64,000 nucleotides of DNA from positions 1,364,001-1,428,000 of the forward strand of contig NZ_CP045651.1 in assembly GCF_009557455.1 (NCBI RefSeq), in the 5' to 3' direction. Source of the DNA: Alistipes sp. dk3624 (GTDB taxonomy: Bacteria > Bacteroidota > Bacteroidia > Bacteroidales > Rikenellaceae). A program made the position numbers and the translations under genes. This document shows, in pieces, positions 26,182 through 35,908 of this stretch (the stretch's first letter is position 1; each line of letters opens with the position of its first letter). Below the pieces are notes generated by a model. The model did not search any database. It saw only the letters and a program-made list of their open reading frames with translations, and was not told the DNA's origin.

Positions 26182-26934
26182 CTACCACTCTTCGCCGTCC
26201 GGCTCGGGCTTTCCCGGCAATCCGTCGCGAAACCCCATCGAAGCGTGCGTCCCGTCGCAGTACGGCTTGTTGGACGACTGGCCGCAACGGCACAATGTCA
26301 CCCGGTTGCGGATCTCGTAGACAAACCCGTCTTCGCGTTGAATCGGAATGCCGCCGCGCACCCACAACGCGCCGCTGCACCCGCGCTGCGGATCTTCCAA
26401 CAGGCCGAGCGAAGGTTCGAAATGCGGTTCGTGCGGATGGCTGGCGTCGAGCCACGCCGAAAGACGTCCGGCCGGACAACGGTCCGCCTCGCGGATCGTC
26501 AGGTCGCGGGCGCGTTCGCCCTCCTCCTCTACCAGATTCCACACCTGCCCCTTCGCATCGCAGAAACGGGCGAAAGCGCAATACTCGCGGTTATCGGTCA
26601 ACGCCACTTCCGGACCGCCGAACGACTCGGCTTCATCCAGCAGCGGTTCTTCCGATGCGGTAAGCGACGGGTCCCAGTCGGTATGCACGTGCGAACCGTC
26701 GCAGTACGGCTTGGTCTTCGACGCGCCGCAACGGCACAGCGCCGTCGGTTCGTCTTGGGTAGCATACTCTTTGCCCGCCTTGTAATACCAGATTTCGCCT
26801 TCGCGGTTCGGCAACATGAATTGTTGTTTCAGCGGCGGCTGTCCGTAAACCAGATAGGGCCCTTCCTCCATAACGGTGATATGAAACCGGTCGGGGGCCA
26901 CTTTCGTGCCCGGTTGTACATTGAACTTTTCCAT
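26182..26934 (-). CDS. Double-CDGSH iron-sulfur protein with central 4Fe-4S-like domain
   Basis: A 250-aa soluble protein with three metal-binding modules. The N-terminal CDGSH motif (residues 67-82) is CRCGASKTKPYCDGSH. The central domain has CAFARFCDAKGQVWNLV and CPAGRL, as in the divergent 4Fe-4S (DUF1271/Fer4_19) family. The C-terminal CDGSH motif (215-230) is CRCGQSSNKPYCDGTH. All 3Cys-1His ligands for two [2Fe-2S] clusters are present. The biochemical role of this bacterial architecture is not established; electron transfer or iron handling is the usual assumption. It follows the MATE gene by 49 bp on the same strand. Confidence 0.88.
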   Translation of the reverse strand: MEKFNVQPGTKVAPDRFHITVMEEGPYLVYGQPPLKQQFMLPNREGEIWYYKAGKEYATQDEPTALCRCGASKTKPYCDGSHVHTDWDPSLTASEEPLLDEAESFGGPEVALTDNREYCAFARFCDAKGQVWNLVEEEGERARDLTIREADRCPAGRLSAWLDASHPHEPHFEPSLGLLEDPQRGCSGALWVRGGIPIQREDGFVYEIRNRVTLCRCGQSSNKPYCDGTHASMGFRDGLPGKPEPDGEEW

Positions 26935-26983
26935 GTGATTGATGTGTTTAAAAATCGTTTACGGATTTTCGAACGTGCAACAA

Positions 26984-28351
26984 TCATACCCGTCGGCCGG
27001 AAGAGGGATAAAATACGCGTCTTTCGCTGCGCAGGAACAGAATCGCCACAACGGCCGCCAGCAGGTCGGCGGCCGGGATCGATAGCCACACTCCGGTCAG
27101 GCCGAACCAGCGCGAAAAGAAATAGAGCGCCGGGATCAGGAAAATCACCTGTCGGGACAACCCCATGAAAACGGCCTTCTGAGCCTTGCTGATCGACTGC
27201 AGGAATACCGAAACGACGATCTGAAAACCGTCCAGAAACAACAGGCAGTACCCCAGCCGCATCCCGTGCACGGCCATAGCCGTCAGATCGGGATCGTCGG
27301 TAAAAGCCCTGACGAGCCAGCGGGGAAACAGTTCGGAAGCGAGGAAACCGACCGTAACGATCAGCGTGGCGATCCGGATCGTCAGCAGCAGCACATCTTT
27401 GACCCGTTTGTGTTTTCCGGCGCCGTAATTGAAGCCGACGATCGGCTGCATCCCCTGGCAAAGCCCGAGCACGCACATCACGATCAGCATACCGAAGCTG
27501 TTGATGATGCCGAATGCTCCGATCGCCAGGTCGCCCCCTTCGCGCACCAGTTGGTTGTTCATGATGATGTTGACGACGCTCGCCGCCAGGTTCATCAGGA
27601 ACGGGGCCATGCCGATCGAAACGATGTTGCGGATGATCCGGGCCTTCGGCCGGAAACAACCGACCCGGAAATGCACCTGGTGTTTGGTGTTGAAAAAGTG
27701 ACTCATCACGAACAACATGCTGACAAACATCGAGATGACCGTCGCGACGGCCGCCCCCTCGATCCCCATATTCAATCCGAAAATGAAGACCGGATCGAGG
27801 ATCACGTTCAGCCCGACGCCGATCAGAATCGTGTACATCGACTTGCGCGGATAACCGGTGGCCCGCATCACCCCGCTGAAACTGTAACTGAGGTTCGACA
27901 GGACGCTCCCCGGAATCACGATCCGCAGGTAATCCTTCGCATACGGGATCGTCTGCGCGCTGCCGCCGAACGCCAACAGGATATCGTCCAAGTAGAGCAT
28001 CGAAAAAGTAATCAGCACCGCCGAAAACAAAAACGTCAGCACGAAAGCGTTCCCCAGGATATTACGCGCCCAACGCACATCATTCATTCCCAGCACGATG
28101 GATATCCGAGCCGACGCGCCAACGCCGACCAGCGTACCGATCGCCATCACGAGCGTCATCAGCGGGAAAGTCAACGCCAGCCCCGAAATCGCCAACGGGC
28201 CCACGCCCTGCCCGATAAAAATTCTGTCGACGATGTTGTACAACGACGCCATCACCATCCCGATCACCGCCGGAATGGAATAATCGAGTAATAACTTCCC
28301 TACGCGCTCCGACCCGAGCCGGGCCGTCGCTTGATCCATCTGCACTGCCAT
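26984..28351 (-). CDS. MATE-family efflux transporter
   Basis: About 455 aa from the ATG at 28349-28351 (MAVQMDQATARLGSE); the open frame extends upstream but with a non-membrane, basic extension that looks non-coding. Twelve hydrophobic segments and the two MATE repeats are visible (SIPAVIGMVMASLYNIVDRI, GMAPFLMNLAASVVNIIMNN). VGASARISIVLG and GMQPIVGFNYGAGKHKRVK are typical NorM/DinF-type loops. It would export cationic drugs or metabolites with Na+ or H+. Probably co-transcribed with the CDGSH gene, and divergent from the gene at 28532. Confidence 0.9.
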   Translation of the reverse strand: MAVQMDQATARLGSERVGKLLLDYSIPAVIGMVMASLYNIVDRIFIGQGVGPLAISGLALTFPLMTLVMAIGTLVGVGASARISIVLGMNDVRWARNILGNAFVLTFLFSAVLITFSMLYLDDILLAFGGSAQTIPYAKDYLRIVIPGSVLSNLSYSFSGVMRATGYPRKSMYTILIGVGLNVILDPVFIFGLNMGIEGAAVATVISMFVSMLFVMSHFFNTKHQVHFRVGCFRPKARIIRNIVSIGMAPFLMNLAASVVNIIMNNQLVREGGDLAIGAFGIINSFGMLIVMCVLGLCQGMQPIVGFNYGAGKHKRVKDVLLLTIRIATLIVTVGFLASELFPRWLVRAFTDDPDLTAMAVHGMRLGYCLLFLDGFQIVVSVFLQSISKAQKAVFMGLSRQVIFLIPALYFFSRWFGLTGVWLSIPAADLLAAVVAILFLRSERRVFYPSSGRRV

Positions 28352-28451
28352 ATTTCGTTTTTTTCTGATACGCCGTTCCGGAGAGGACGGCCGAGACGGG
28401 ACAAAGATACCGAATTTCAACCGAAAAATCCGCAATTTCACCTATAATATA

Positions 28452-28481
28452 TTGCATATTCCACAGAAATGATTAGTTTTG
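28452..28481 (+). promoter_or_regulatory. Promoter of the gene at 28532
   Basis: TTG at 28452-28454, a 19-bp spacer and TAGTTTTG at 28474-28481. Transcription would start near 28487, about 45 bp before the chosen ATG; this argues against the in-frame ATG at 28469. Confidence 0.65.
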
Positions 28482-28531
28482 TATGCGTAGGGCCGTATCA
28501 TACAAGTACTAACGAATTCTATTCGGAAATC

Positions 28532-29002
28532 ATGAAATCCGTAAAAGTCCTGCCGACGCTGTCGATCCTGTTGCCGGCGGTTTCCGTTGCGCAGACGGCG
28601 CGTCCGCTGCGGGGAATCCGCATCGTCAGTCCGGCAAATCCCGTAACGATCTACCTGAACGGCGAGCGGGTCTTGTCCGTCACCAACAGTTGTTTCATCG
28701 CCAACCTGAAAAGCGGCGACTGCCGGATCGAGGCCTACGACGGGTACGGCGACAATAAACGCGACGGCAGTCCCGTTTTTTCAGAAATCGTACGTCATTC
28801 GGGCCGCGAGGTCACCGAAATCAGCGTCGAAAACCGTAGCCGTGCCTGTTCAACGCTCCGGCGATCGGCCGGGCGCAGTTCGGCCGGCTTGCTGAACATG
28901 ATCCGGGAAGAGGCGTTCGACGCCAACAGGAACACGCTGCTGTCGACGCTGAAATTTTCGGGAAGCAAAAGCGAACTGAAAAATTTTATCGGCGGTCTAT
29001 AA
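28532..29002 (+). CDS. Small exported protein, possible truncated DUF4476-type
   Basis: 156 aa from the ATG at 28532, placed after the promoter and giving a signal peptide (MKSVKVLPTLSILLPAVSVAQ). The middle part (VTIYLNGERVLSVTNSCFIA, DCRIEAYDGYGDN) looks like the PEGA-like beta domain that often precedes DUF4476. The end, LLNMIREEAFDANRNTLLST, resembles the first helix of DUF4476, but the protein stops about 20 residues later, where that domain normally goes on for about 60 more. It may therefore be shortened. Function unknown. It converges on mtgA with 13 bp between. Confidence 0.5.
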   Translation: MKSVKVLPTLSILLPAVSVAQTARPLRGIRIVSPANPVTIYLNGERVLSVTNSCFIANLKSGDCRIEAYDGYGDNKRDGSPVFSEIVRHSGREVTEISVENRSRACSTLRRSAGRSSAGLLNMIREEAFDANRNTLLSTLKFSGSKSELKNFIGGL

Positions 29003-29015
29003 AATCCGGCGCGGC

Positions 29016-29702
29016 TCACCGGCCCAGATCGACCTCGCCGACCATGTTCATCAGGGTACGCACGCGGGCGGCGCGGCGCACCATGTAGTTCGAAGGGTTC
29101 TGTAACCGCATCCGCAGCGGATTCGGCAGCACGGTGGCGATCATCGACGCCTCGTAACGGTTCAGTTCTTTGGCACTCTTACCATACACCTCGCGGGCGG
29201 GAGCTTCAACCCCGTACATGTTCCGGCCGGTCTCGATGACATTCAGGTAGGTTTCCATGATACGGCGTTTGCTCCAGCAGCACTCGATCAGCACGGTGTA
29301 ATAAGCCTCGAACCCCTTTCGCAGCCAGGTGCGCGAAGGAAAGCAGAAAACGTTCTTGGCCGTTTGCTGCGAAATGGTGCTTCCGCCGCGGAGGCGCTTA
29401 CCCTCGCGGTTCTCGTCGAACGCCTGGTTGATCGCCTCCCAGTCGAAACCGTTGTGCGTAGCGAAATTATTATCCTCGGTGGCGATTACCGCCTGTACGA
29501 CCGACGGATTGATCCGGTCGAATGGCACCCAATTTGAATGCACTGAAAAACCGTCCTGCGTGAAATTCTCGAAGAAACGGAGCACCTTCAGCGGCGTGAC
29601 CGTTACCGGCACCGCCCGAAGCAACAGCACCGAGCAAATCGAATAGGTCACAAAAAACAGCGACAGATAAACTACCAACCGCAGCAAGTAGCGCATAATC
29701 AA
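29016..29702 (-). CDS. mtgA: Monofunctional biosynthetic peptidoglycan transglycosylase
   Basis: A 228-aa inner-membrane enzyme with one N-terminal transmembrane helix (residues 5-30) and a GT51 domain. Catalytic motifs: VIATEDNNFATHNGFDWEAI (donor-site Glu), RGGSTISQQTAKNVF, and KRRIMETYLNVIETGRNMYG with the second Glu; PNPLRMRLQNPS closes the domain. There is no transpeptidase domain. It polymerises lipid II into glycan strands. Length and motif order match MtgA. Confidence 0.93.
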   Translation of the reverse strand: MIMRYLLRLVVYLSLFFVTYSICSVLLLRAVPVTVTPLKVLRFFENFTQDGFSVHSNWVPFDRINPSVVQAVIATEDNNFATHNGFDWEAINQAFDENREGKRLRGGSTISQQTAKNVFCFPSRTWLRKGFEAYYTVLIECCWSKRRIMETYLNVIETGRNMYGVEAPAREVYGKSAKELNRYEASMIATVLPNPLRMRLQNPSNYMVRRAARVRTLMNMVGEVDLGR

Positions 29703-29782
29703 GATTTACAGACAATTAATTTTCAAAAAAACACATCCGAAACGAGAAAACGCTCTGGAGCATTCGGGCAAAAATAATATAA

Positions 29783-29806
29783 TTTTTCACATTTCATAGT
29801 GAAAAA
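29783..29806. promoter_or_regulatory. Inverted repeat upstream of nifJ, candidate operator
   Basis: TTTTTCAC at 29783-29790 and GTGAAAAA at 29799-29806 form a perfect 8-bp inverted repeat with 8-bp spacing. The centre is about 58 bp upstream of the start site predicted from the -7 box at 29840, the position of a class I activator site. No regulator is identified. Confidence 0.4.
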
Positions 29807-29839
29807 ATGAGCAAATTATTCAATTTAAAATAATCGCTG

Positions 29840-29847
29840 TATATTTG
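29840..29847 (+). promoter_or_regulatory. Promoter -7 box of nifJ
   Basis: TATATTTG matches TAnnTTTG and predicts a start near 29853 and a leader of about 57 nt. There is no good -33 TTG at the right distance, which fits a promoter that needs an activator. Confidence 0.55.
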
Positions 29848-29909
29848 CACGAAATTACAGAGAAGGGAAAAACTTTTAGGAAAATTATTCCAACAAATCG
29901 TTTTTAAAA

Positions 29910-32900
29910 ATGGCACAAAAAAAATTTATCACCTGTGACGGAAACTACGCAGCCGCCCACATCGCTTATATGTTCAGCGAGGTAGCGGCGATCTATCCGA
30001 TCACTCCGTCGTCCACGATGGCAGAATATGTCGACGAATGGGCGGCAAGCGGACGTAAAAACATTTTTGGGGAGACAGTCAAAGTCGTTGAGATGCAGTC
30101 CGAGGCAGGAGCCGCCGGCGCAGTGCACGGTTCGCTCCAGGGAGGTGCTTTGACCACTACGTTCACCGCTTCTCAGGGGTTGCTGCTGATGATTCCGAAC
30201 ATGTACAAAATAGCCGGGGAGCTGCTTCCCTGCGTATTCCACGTATCGGCGCGGGCGCTCGCAGCGCAGGCCCTGTCCATTTTCGGCGACCACCAGGACG
30301 TAATGGCCGCCCGTCAGACCGGCTTTGCCATGCTGGCTTCGGGCAGCGTGCAGGAAGTGATGGATCTGGCCGGCATCGCCCACCTGATCGCCATTAAATC
30401 GCGGGTTCCGTTCATGCACTTTTTCGACGGATTCCGCACCTCGCACGAAATCCAGAAAATCGAGCTGATCGACGAGGAAGCGCTCATCAAACTACTCGAC
30501 ACCAAAGCGTTGGCCGAGTTCCGCAAACGGGCGTTGAATCCGGAGAACCCGGTAACGCGCGGCACGGCCCAGAACTCCGACATCTATTTCCAAACCCGCG
30601 AAGCGTCGAACCGCTTCTACGACGCCATCCCCGATCTGGTGGCCGAGGCCATGGAGAACATCAGCAAAATCACCGGTCGGGAATACAAACCGTTCACTTA
30701 TTACGGCGATCCGGACGCCGAAAACGTCGTAATCGCGATGGGTTCGATCACCGAAACGATCAAGGAGACGATCGACTACATGCAGGCGAAAGGCGAAAAG
30801 GCCGGCTTGATCTCGGTACATCTCTACCGTCCGTTCTCGCCGAAATACCTGATGAACGTACTGCCGAAATCGGTAAAACGAATCTGCGTGCTCGACCGTA
30901 CCAAGGAACCGGGCGCCAACGGCGAACCGCTCTACCTCGACATCAAAGACGTGCTGTACGGCACCGCAAACGCGCCGATCGTCGTAGGCGGCCGCTACGG
31001 GCTGTCGTCGAAAGACACCACCCCGGCGCAGATGCTGGCCGTTTACGAAAACCTGAAGGCCAACGAGCCGAAGGATCACTTCACGGTAGGCATCGTGGAC
31101 GACGTAACGTTCACCTCGTTGCCGGTAGGCCCGGAACTGCACCTCGAAAACAAAGATACGTTCGAGGCCCGTTTCATCGGCCTGGGCGCCGACGGTACCG
31201 TTGGAGCCAACAAGAACTCGATTAAAATCATCGGCAACACGACCGACAAATACTGCCAGGCCTACTTCGCCTACGACTCGAAAAAGTCGGGCGGCTATAC
31301 GGCATCGCACCTGCGTTTCGGCGACAAGCCGATCCGTTCGCCCTACCTGGTCAATACGCCGGATTTCGTAGCCTGCCACGTTCCTTCGTACCTCGGCAAG
31401 TACGACCTGCTGAAGGGACTGAAGGACGGCGGCACATTCCTGCTGAACAGCGTTTGGGACGCGGAAACCACCAAGAAGCACCTGCCGGACGCTATGAAAA
31501 AGTACATGGCCGAGCACAAAATCAACTTCTACATCATCAACGCGACGAAAATCGCATCGGAAATCGGCCTCGGAAGCCGCACCAACACGATCATGCAGAG
31601 CGCATTCTTCAAGGTGTCGGGCGTCATTCCGTACGACAAGGCCAAGGAGGAGATGAAGAAAGCCATCTACAAATCCTACGGCAAGAAAGGCGAGGACGTG
31701 GTCAACATGAACTATGCCGCCGTAGAACGCGGGGGCAACGTGACCAAAGTGAAGATCCCGGCCGAATGGGCTTCGATCGAAGTCGTTCCGACCGAACCGG
31801 AAAACGCACCCGAATTCATCCGGAAAATCGTCCGCCCGATCGAAAGCCTCGAAGGAGACAACCTGCCGGTCAGCGCGTTCGTCGGCCGTGAAGACGGTTC
31901 GTGGGATCCGGGCACGTCGCAGTACGAGAAACGCGGCATCGCCGTAAAAATTCCGGAATGGCAGCCCGACAACTGTATCCAGTGTAACCAGTGCGCTTAT
32001 GTTTGCCCGCACGCAGCGATCCGTCCGTTCCTGCTGACCGAAGAGGAAGCCGAAGCCGCTCCCGAAGGAACGAAAACGATCCAGGGCGCCGGCGCGACGA
32101 AAGCCTACAAATTTAAGATCCAGATCTCTCCGCTCGACTGTACCGGTTGCAGCAACTGCGCGAACGTCTGCCCGGCTCCGAACAAGGCCCTCGTGATGAA
32201 GCCGCTCGAAGAACAGCTCCAGAACGGCGAGGAAGCCCGCTGGGAATACATGCACCGCAAAGTCGGCTACAAAGATACCGTCGTAGACAAGACCAAGACC
32301 GTGAAGAACAGCCAGTTCTCGCGTCCGCTATTCGAATTCTCGGGCGCCTGCGCAGGCTGCGGCGAAACGCCTTATATCAAAGCGATCACCCAGTTGTTCG
32401 GTCACCGGATGATTATCGCCAACGCGACCGGCTGCTCGTCGATCTACGGAGGCTCCGCACCGTCGTCCCCTTACTGCTCCAACGACAAAGGTTTCGGGCC
32501 GGCCTGGGCTAACTCGCTGTTCGAGGACAACGCCGAATTCGGACTCGGGATCCTGTCGGGCGTCGCCAAACAGCGCGAGCGCCTTTGCATCCTGATGCGC
32601 GAAGCGATCGAAAACGGATCGACCTGCTCGGCCGAACTGAAAAGCGTAATGACCGAATGGATCGACAACCGCAAGGACGCGACCAAAAGCGAAGAGATCG
32701 CCGAACGCCTGATCCCGATGATGGAAGCCTGCAACTGCCCGATCTGCCAGCAGATCCTCGAACTGAAACACTACCTGATCAAAAAGTCGATCTGGATCAT
32801 CGGCGGCGACGGCTGGGCCTACGACATCGGATTCGGCGGTCTGGACCACGTCATCGCATCGGGCAAGAACGTAAACATCCTGGTTCTCGACACCGAAGTC

Positions 32901-33458
32901 TATTCGAACACCGGCGGACAGTCGTCGAAGAGCACCCCGATCGGCGCCGTCGCCAAATTCGCGTCGGCCGGCAAGCGCGTCCGCAAGAAAGACCTCGGAG
33001 CGATGGCAATGACCTATAGCTACGTCTATGTCGCTCAGGTCGCCATGGGAGCCAATCACAACCAATACTTCCAGGCCATTAAAGAAGCCGAAGCTTACAA
33101 CGGCCCGTCGTTGATCATCGCCTATGCGCCCTGTATCAACCACGGTATCAAAGGCGGCATGGGGCTGTCTCAGATGACCGAGAAGCAAGCCGTCGAATCG
33201 GGCTACTGGCACCTATGGCGCTACAACCCGACCCTTCCGGAACAAGGCAAGAATCCGTTCATCCTCGACTCGAAGGAACCGGACTGGTCGAAATTCCAGG
33301 AATTCATCCACAAGGAAGTGCGCTACACTTCGTTGCTGAAAACGTTCCCGAAAGAGGCCGAAGAGTTGTTCGCAGCCTCCGAGTCCGACGCCAAATGGCG
33401 TTACGACACCTACAAACGTTACGTAGCGATGGACTACTCGAACGAAAAGAAAGAGTAG
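29910..33458 (+). CDS. nifJ: Pyruvate:ferredoxin (flavodoxin) oxidoreductase
   Basis: A 1182-aa single-chain PFOR of typical length. The N-terminal pyruvate/TPP domain (FITCDGNYAAAHIAYMFSEV, ITPSSTMAEYVDEWA, EMQSEAGAAGAVHGSLQGGA) is followed by the gamma-type domain and a 2x[4Fe-4S] ferredoxin domain with CIQCNQCAYVCP near 689 and CTGCSNCANVCP near 744. The TPP domain holds a further cluster (CAGCGETPY) and GGDGWAYDIGFGGLDHVI near 965, then EVYSNTGGQSSKSTP. It oxidises pyruvate to acetyl-CoA and CO2, reducing ferredoxin, and is central to anaerobic energy metabolism. It stands alone between a promoter with a palindrome and a strong terminator. Confidence 0.97.
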   Translation: MAQKKFITCDGNYAAAHIAYMFSEVAAIYPITPSSTMAEYVDEWAASGRKNIFGETVKVVEMQSEAGAAGAVHGSLQGGALTTTFTASQGLLLMIPNMYKIAGELLPCVFHVSARALAAQALSIFGDHQDVMAARQTGFAMLASGSVQEVMDLAGIAHLIAIKSRVPFMHFFDGFRTSHEIQKIELIDEEALIKLLDTKALAEFRKRALNPENPVTRGTAQNSDIYFQTREASNRFYDAIPDLVAEAMENISKITGREYKPFTYYGDPDAENVVIAMGSITETIKETIDYMQAKGEKAGLISVHLYRPFSPKYLMNVLPKSVKRICVLDRTKEPGANGEPLYLDIKDVLYGTANAPIVVGGRYGLSSKDTTPAQMLAVYENLKANEPKDHFTVGIVDDVTFTSLPVGPELHLENKDTFEARFIGLGADGTVGANKNSIKIIGNTTDKYCQAYFAYDSKKSGGYTASHLRFGDKPIRSPYLVNTPDFVACHVPSYLGKYDLLKGLKDGGTFLLNSVWDAETTKKHLPDAMKKYMAEHKINFYIINATKIASEIGLGSRTNTIMQSAFFKVSGVIPYDKAKEEMKKAIYKSYGKKGEDVVNMNYAAVERGGNVTKVKIPAEWASIEVVPTEPENAPEFIRKIVRPIESLEGDNLPVSAFVGREDGSWDPGTSQYEKRGIAVKIPEWQPDNCIQCNQCAYVCPHAAIRPFLLTEEEAEAAPEGTKTIQGAGATKAYKFKIQISPLDCTGCSNCANVCPAPNKALVMKPLEEQLQNGEEARWEYMHRKVGYKDTVVDKTKTVKNSQFSRPLFEFSGACAGCGETPYIKAITQLFGHRMIIANATGCSSIYGGSAPSSPYCSNDKGFGPAWANSLFEDNAEFGLGILSGVAKQRERLCILMREAIENGSTCSAELKSVMTEWIDNRKDATKSEEIAERLIPMMEACNCPICQQILELKHYLIKKSIWIIGGDGWAYDIGFGGLDHVIASGKNVNILVLDTEVYSNTGGQSSKSTPIGAVAKFASAGKRVRKKDLGAMAMTYSYVYVAQVAMGANHNQYFQAIKEAEAYNGPSLIIAYAPCINHGIKGGMGLSQMTEKQAVESGYWHLWRYNPTLPEQGKNPFILDSKEPDWSKFQEFIHKEVRYTSLLKTFPKEAEELFAASESDAKWRYDTYKRYVAMDYSNEKKE

Positions 33459-33484
33459 CGCCTACCGTATAACGACAAAGGCGA

Positions 33485-33512
33485 AGGGCCGTCCCGCAAT
33501 CGGGACGGCCCT
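33485..33512 (+). terminator. Intrinsic terminator after nifJ
   Basis: A 12-bp perfect stem AGGGCCGTCCCG / CGGGACGGCCCT, loop CAAT, then TTGTTTT. Confidence 0.92.
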
Positions 33513-33602
33513 TTGTTTTCGGAACGGTTCCCGGACGGCGCGGAGACGATCCGGGAACGGCGCGGAAAGGCCCGCCGCCGGGGAATTATTCGTTTGCAGG
33601 AT

Positions 33603-33633
33603 TTTGAAGAATCGGTTTTTTTACCTAAATTTG
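33603..33633 (+). promoter_or_regulatory. Promoter of tkt
   Basis: TTTG at 33603-33606, a 19-bp spacer, and TAAATTTG at 33626-33633: a full match to the Bacteroidota promoter. Start of transcription near 33640, leader about 57 nt. Confidence 0.75.
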
Positions 33634-33696
33634 TTTCGTTTAATTTTTCCGGAAACGAATTCACTTGAAACCAAAAATACTAACTGAATTAACAAA

Positions 33697-35724
33697 ATGA
33701 AAGACTTGACGACAAGAGCTGCGGATAACATCCGTATCCTCGCAGCCTCCATGGTGGAGAAAGCGAAGTCGGGACATCCCGGCGGCGCAATGGGCGGTGC
33801 CGATTTCGTAAACATTCTCTATTCGGAATACCTGAACTACAATCCCGAAGACCCGCGTTACCCGTTCCGCGACCGTTTTTTCCTCGATCCGGGCCACATG
33901 TCCGCGATGCTGTATTCGGTGCTGTCGCTGGCAGGTTATTTCAAAATGGACGAACTGGCCGCTTTCCGTCAATGGGGCAGCCCGACGCCGGGACACCCCG
34001 AGGTGGACGTCGCCCGCGGTATCGAAAACACGTCGGGTCCGCTGGGCCAGGGACATGCGATGGCGCTGGGCGCAGCGATCGCCGAACGCTTTCTGGTAGC
34101 CCGCTTCGGCGAATGGATGGCGCATAAAACCTACGTGTTCATCTCCGACGGCGGTATTCAGGAAGAGGTGTCGCAGGGCGTGGGCCGTATCGCCGGCCAT
34201 CTGGGTCTGAGCAACATGATCATGTTCTACGACTCGAACAACATCCAGCTTTCGACGAAAGTGGACGAAGTTTCGACCGAAGACATCGTGGCCAAATACG
34301 AAGCGTGGGGCTGGAACGTCATCAGCATCGACGGCAACGACGCCGCCGAAATCCGCCAGGCGCTGAACCGCGCGATCGCCGAAACCGAAAAACCGACGCT
34401 GATCGTAGGCCATACGCTGATGGGCAAAGGCGCCGTCGGCAAAGAAGGCGAAGACTTCTCGAACAAGGTTTCGACGCACGGACAGCCGTTGTCGGCAGCC
34501 GGCGGCGACACGGCCAAAACGATCGCCAACCTCGGCGGGGACCCGGAAAAACCGTTCCAGATCTTCAAAGACGTCGAAGAGCTGTACGCCCGCCGTCGCG
34601 AAGAGCTGAAAAAATGGTACGCGCTGCGTAAAGAAGAAGAATCGATCTGGCGCGCCGCCAACAAAGAACTGGCCGCGAAACTCGACCAGTTCCTGTCGGG
34701 CAAGGCTCCGGATATCGACTATGCGAAGATCAACTGCGGCGACAACGTGGCTACTCGCGCCGCATCGGCCGCCGTACTGTCGTACCTGGCCGAGCATGTG
34801 GAAAACATGATCGTTGCATCGGCCGACCTGAGCAACTCGGACAAAACCGACGGATTTTTGAAAAAGACGCATGCGATGGTCAAAGGCGACTTTACCGGCC
34901 GTTTCCTGCAACCGGGCGTAGCCGAGTTCACGATGGCCTGCATCATGAACGGCATGGCGCTGCACGGCGGCGTAATTCCGGCCTGCGGAACGTTCTTCGT
35001 ATTCTCGGATTATATGAAACCCGCGCTGCGTATCGCCGCGCTGCAACGCCTGCCGGTCAAATACGTCTGGACGCACGACTCGTTCCGCGTGGGCGAGGAC
35101 GGTCCGACGCACCAACCGATCGAACACGAAGCACAGTTGCGCCTGATGGAACAACTGCGCAACCACAAAGGCGAACGTTCGGTCGTCGTACTCCGTCCGG
35201 CCGACAGCTACGAAACCGTCGCCGCCTGGAAAATCGCGATGGAAAACGAACGTCCGACCGCGCTGATCCTGTCGCGTCAGAATATCAAGAATCTGCCCGC
35301 AGCGAGCGGCGACCGCGCCAAGGAAGCCATGCAGGCCGTCAAGGGCGCTTATATCGTCGAAGACTGCGCCGGAACCCCGGACGTAATCTTGCTGGCGAGC
35401 GGTTCGGAAGTGGCTACGCTGATAGACGGCGCCGAAAAGCTGAAAGCCGACGGCGTGAAAGTACGCGTAGTATCGGTTCCGTCCGAAGGACTATTCCGCG
35501 ACCAGAGCAAGGAGTACCAGAAGAGCGTGCTGCCGTGCGGCGTGCCGAAGTTCGGTCTGACCTCGGGTCTGCCCGTGACGCTGGCCGGCCTGGTCGCCTG
35601 CGACGGCGAAGTGTACGGTCTCGATCACTTCGGATATTCCGCTCCTGCGAGCGTCCTGGACAAGGAGTTCGGCTTCTCGGGCGAGAACGTTTACAACCAG
35701 GTGAAAGCGATGCTGAAAAAATAA
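33697..35724 (+). CDS. tkt: Transketolase
   Basis: A 675-aa full-length transketolase. The N-terminal TPP domain has [40 protein letters not shown] and [20 protein letters not shown]. The pyrimidine domain shows [20 protein letters not shown], and the C-terminal domain starts near [13 protein letters not shown]. It moves two-carbon ketol units between sugar phosphates in the non-oxidative pentose phosphate pathway. Single gene, with its own promoter and terminator. Confidence 0.95.
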   Translation: MKDLTTRAADNIRILAASMVEKAKSGHPGGAMGGADFVNILYSEYLNYNPEDPRYPFRDRFFLDPGHMSAMLYSVLSLAGYFKMDELAAFRQWGSPTPGHPEVDVARGIENTSGPLGQGHAMALGAAIAERFLVARFGEWMAHKTYVFISDGGIQEEVSQGVGRIAGHLGLSNMIMFYDSNNIQLSTKVDEVSTEDIVAKYEAWGWNVISIDGNDAAEIRQALNRAIAETEKPTLIVGHTLMGKGAVGKEGEDFSNKVSTHGQPLSAAGGDTAKTIANLGGDPEKPFQIFKDVEELYARRREELKKWYALRKEEESIWRAANKELAAKLDQFLSGKAPDIDYAKINCGDNVATRAASAAVLSYLAEHVENMIVASADLSNSDKTDGFLKKTHAMVKGDFTGRFLQPGVAEFTMACIMNGMALHGGVIPACGTFFVFSDYMKPALRIAALQRLPVKYVWTHDSFRVGEDGPTHQPIEHEAQLRLMEQLRNHKGERSVVVLRPADSYETVAAWKIAMENERPTALILSRQNIKNLPAASGDRAKEAMQAVKGAYIVEDCAGTPDVILLASGSEVATLIDGAEKLKADGVKVRVVSVPSEGLFRDQSKEYQKSVLPCGVPKFGLTSGLPVTLAGLVACDGEVYGLDHFGYSAPASVLDKEFGFSGENVYNQVKAMLKK

Positions 35725-35747
35725 GGCGACTTTTTCATAAACAAGGC

Positions 35748-35786
35748 AGAGAGGCCGGGTTCCGCAAGGATCCGGTCTCTCTCTTT
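35748..35786 (+). terminator. Intrinsic terminator after tkt
   Basis: AGAGAGGCCGG at 35748-35758 pairs with CCGGTCTCTCT at about 35772-35782 (one G-U), with a smaller inner stem, followed by TTTT. Confidence 0.75.
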
Positions 35787-35879
35787 TCGGCCGACGGGCG
35801 GCGGACAGCTTACGGCAAAACAACGCGGATGGCAAACCAAGCGATTCCGATCCGTTTTCCGAATTTGTCGTAAAATAAC

Positions 35880-35887
35880 TACCTTTG
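35880..35887 (+). promoter_or_regulatory. Promoter -7 box of the OPT transporter gene
   Basis: TACCTTTG fits TAnnTTTG. It overlaps a possible TTG start codon at 35885, which is therefore unlikely; the ATG at 35909 lies just after the predicted start site. Confidence 0.5.
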
Positions 35888-35908
35888 AATGACAGATACC
35901 CGAAAACC

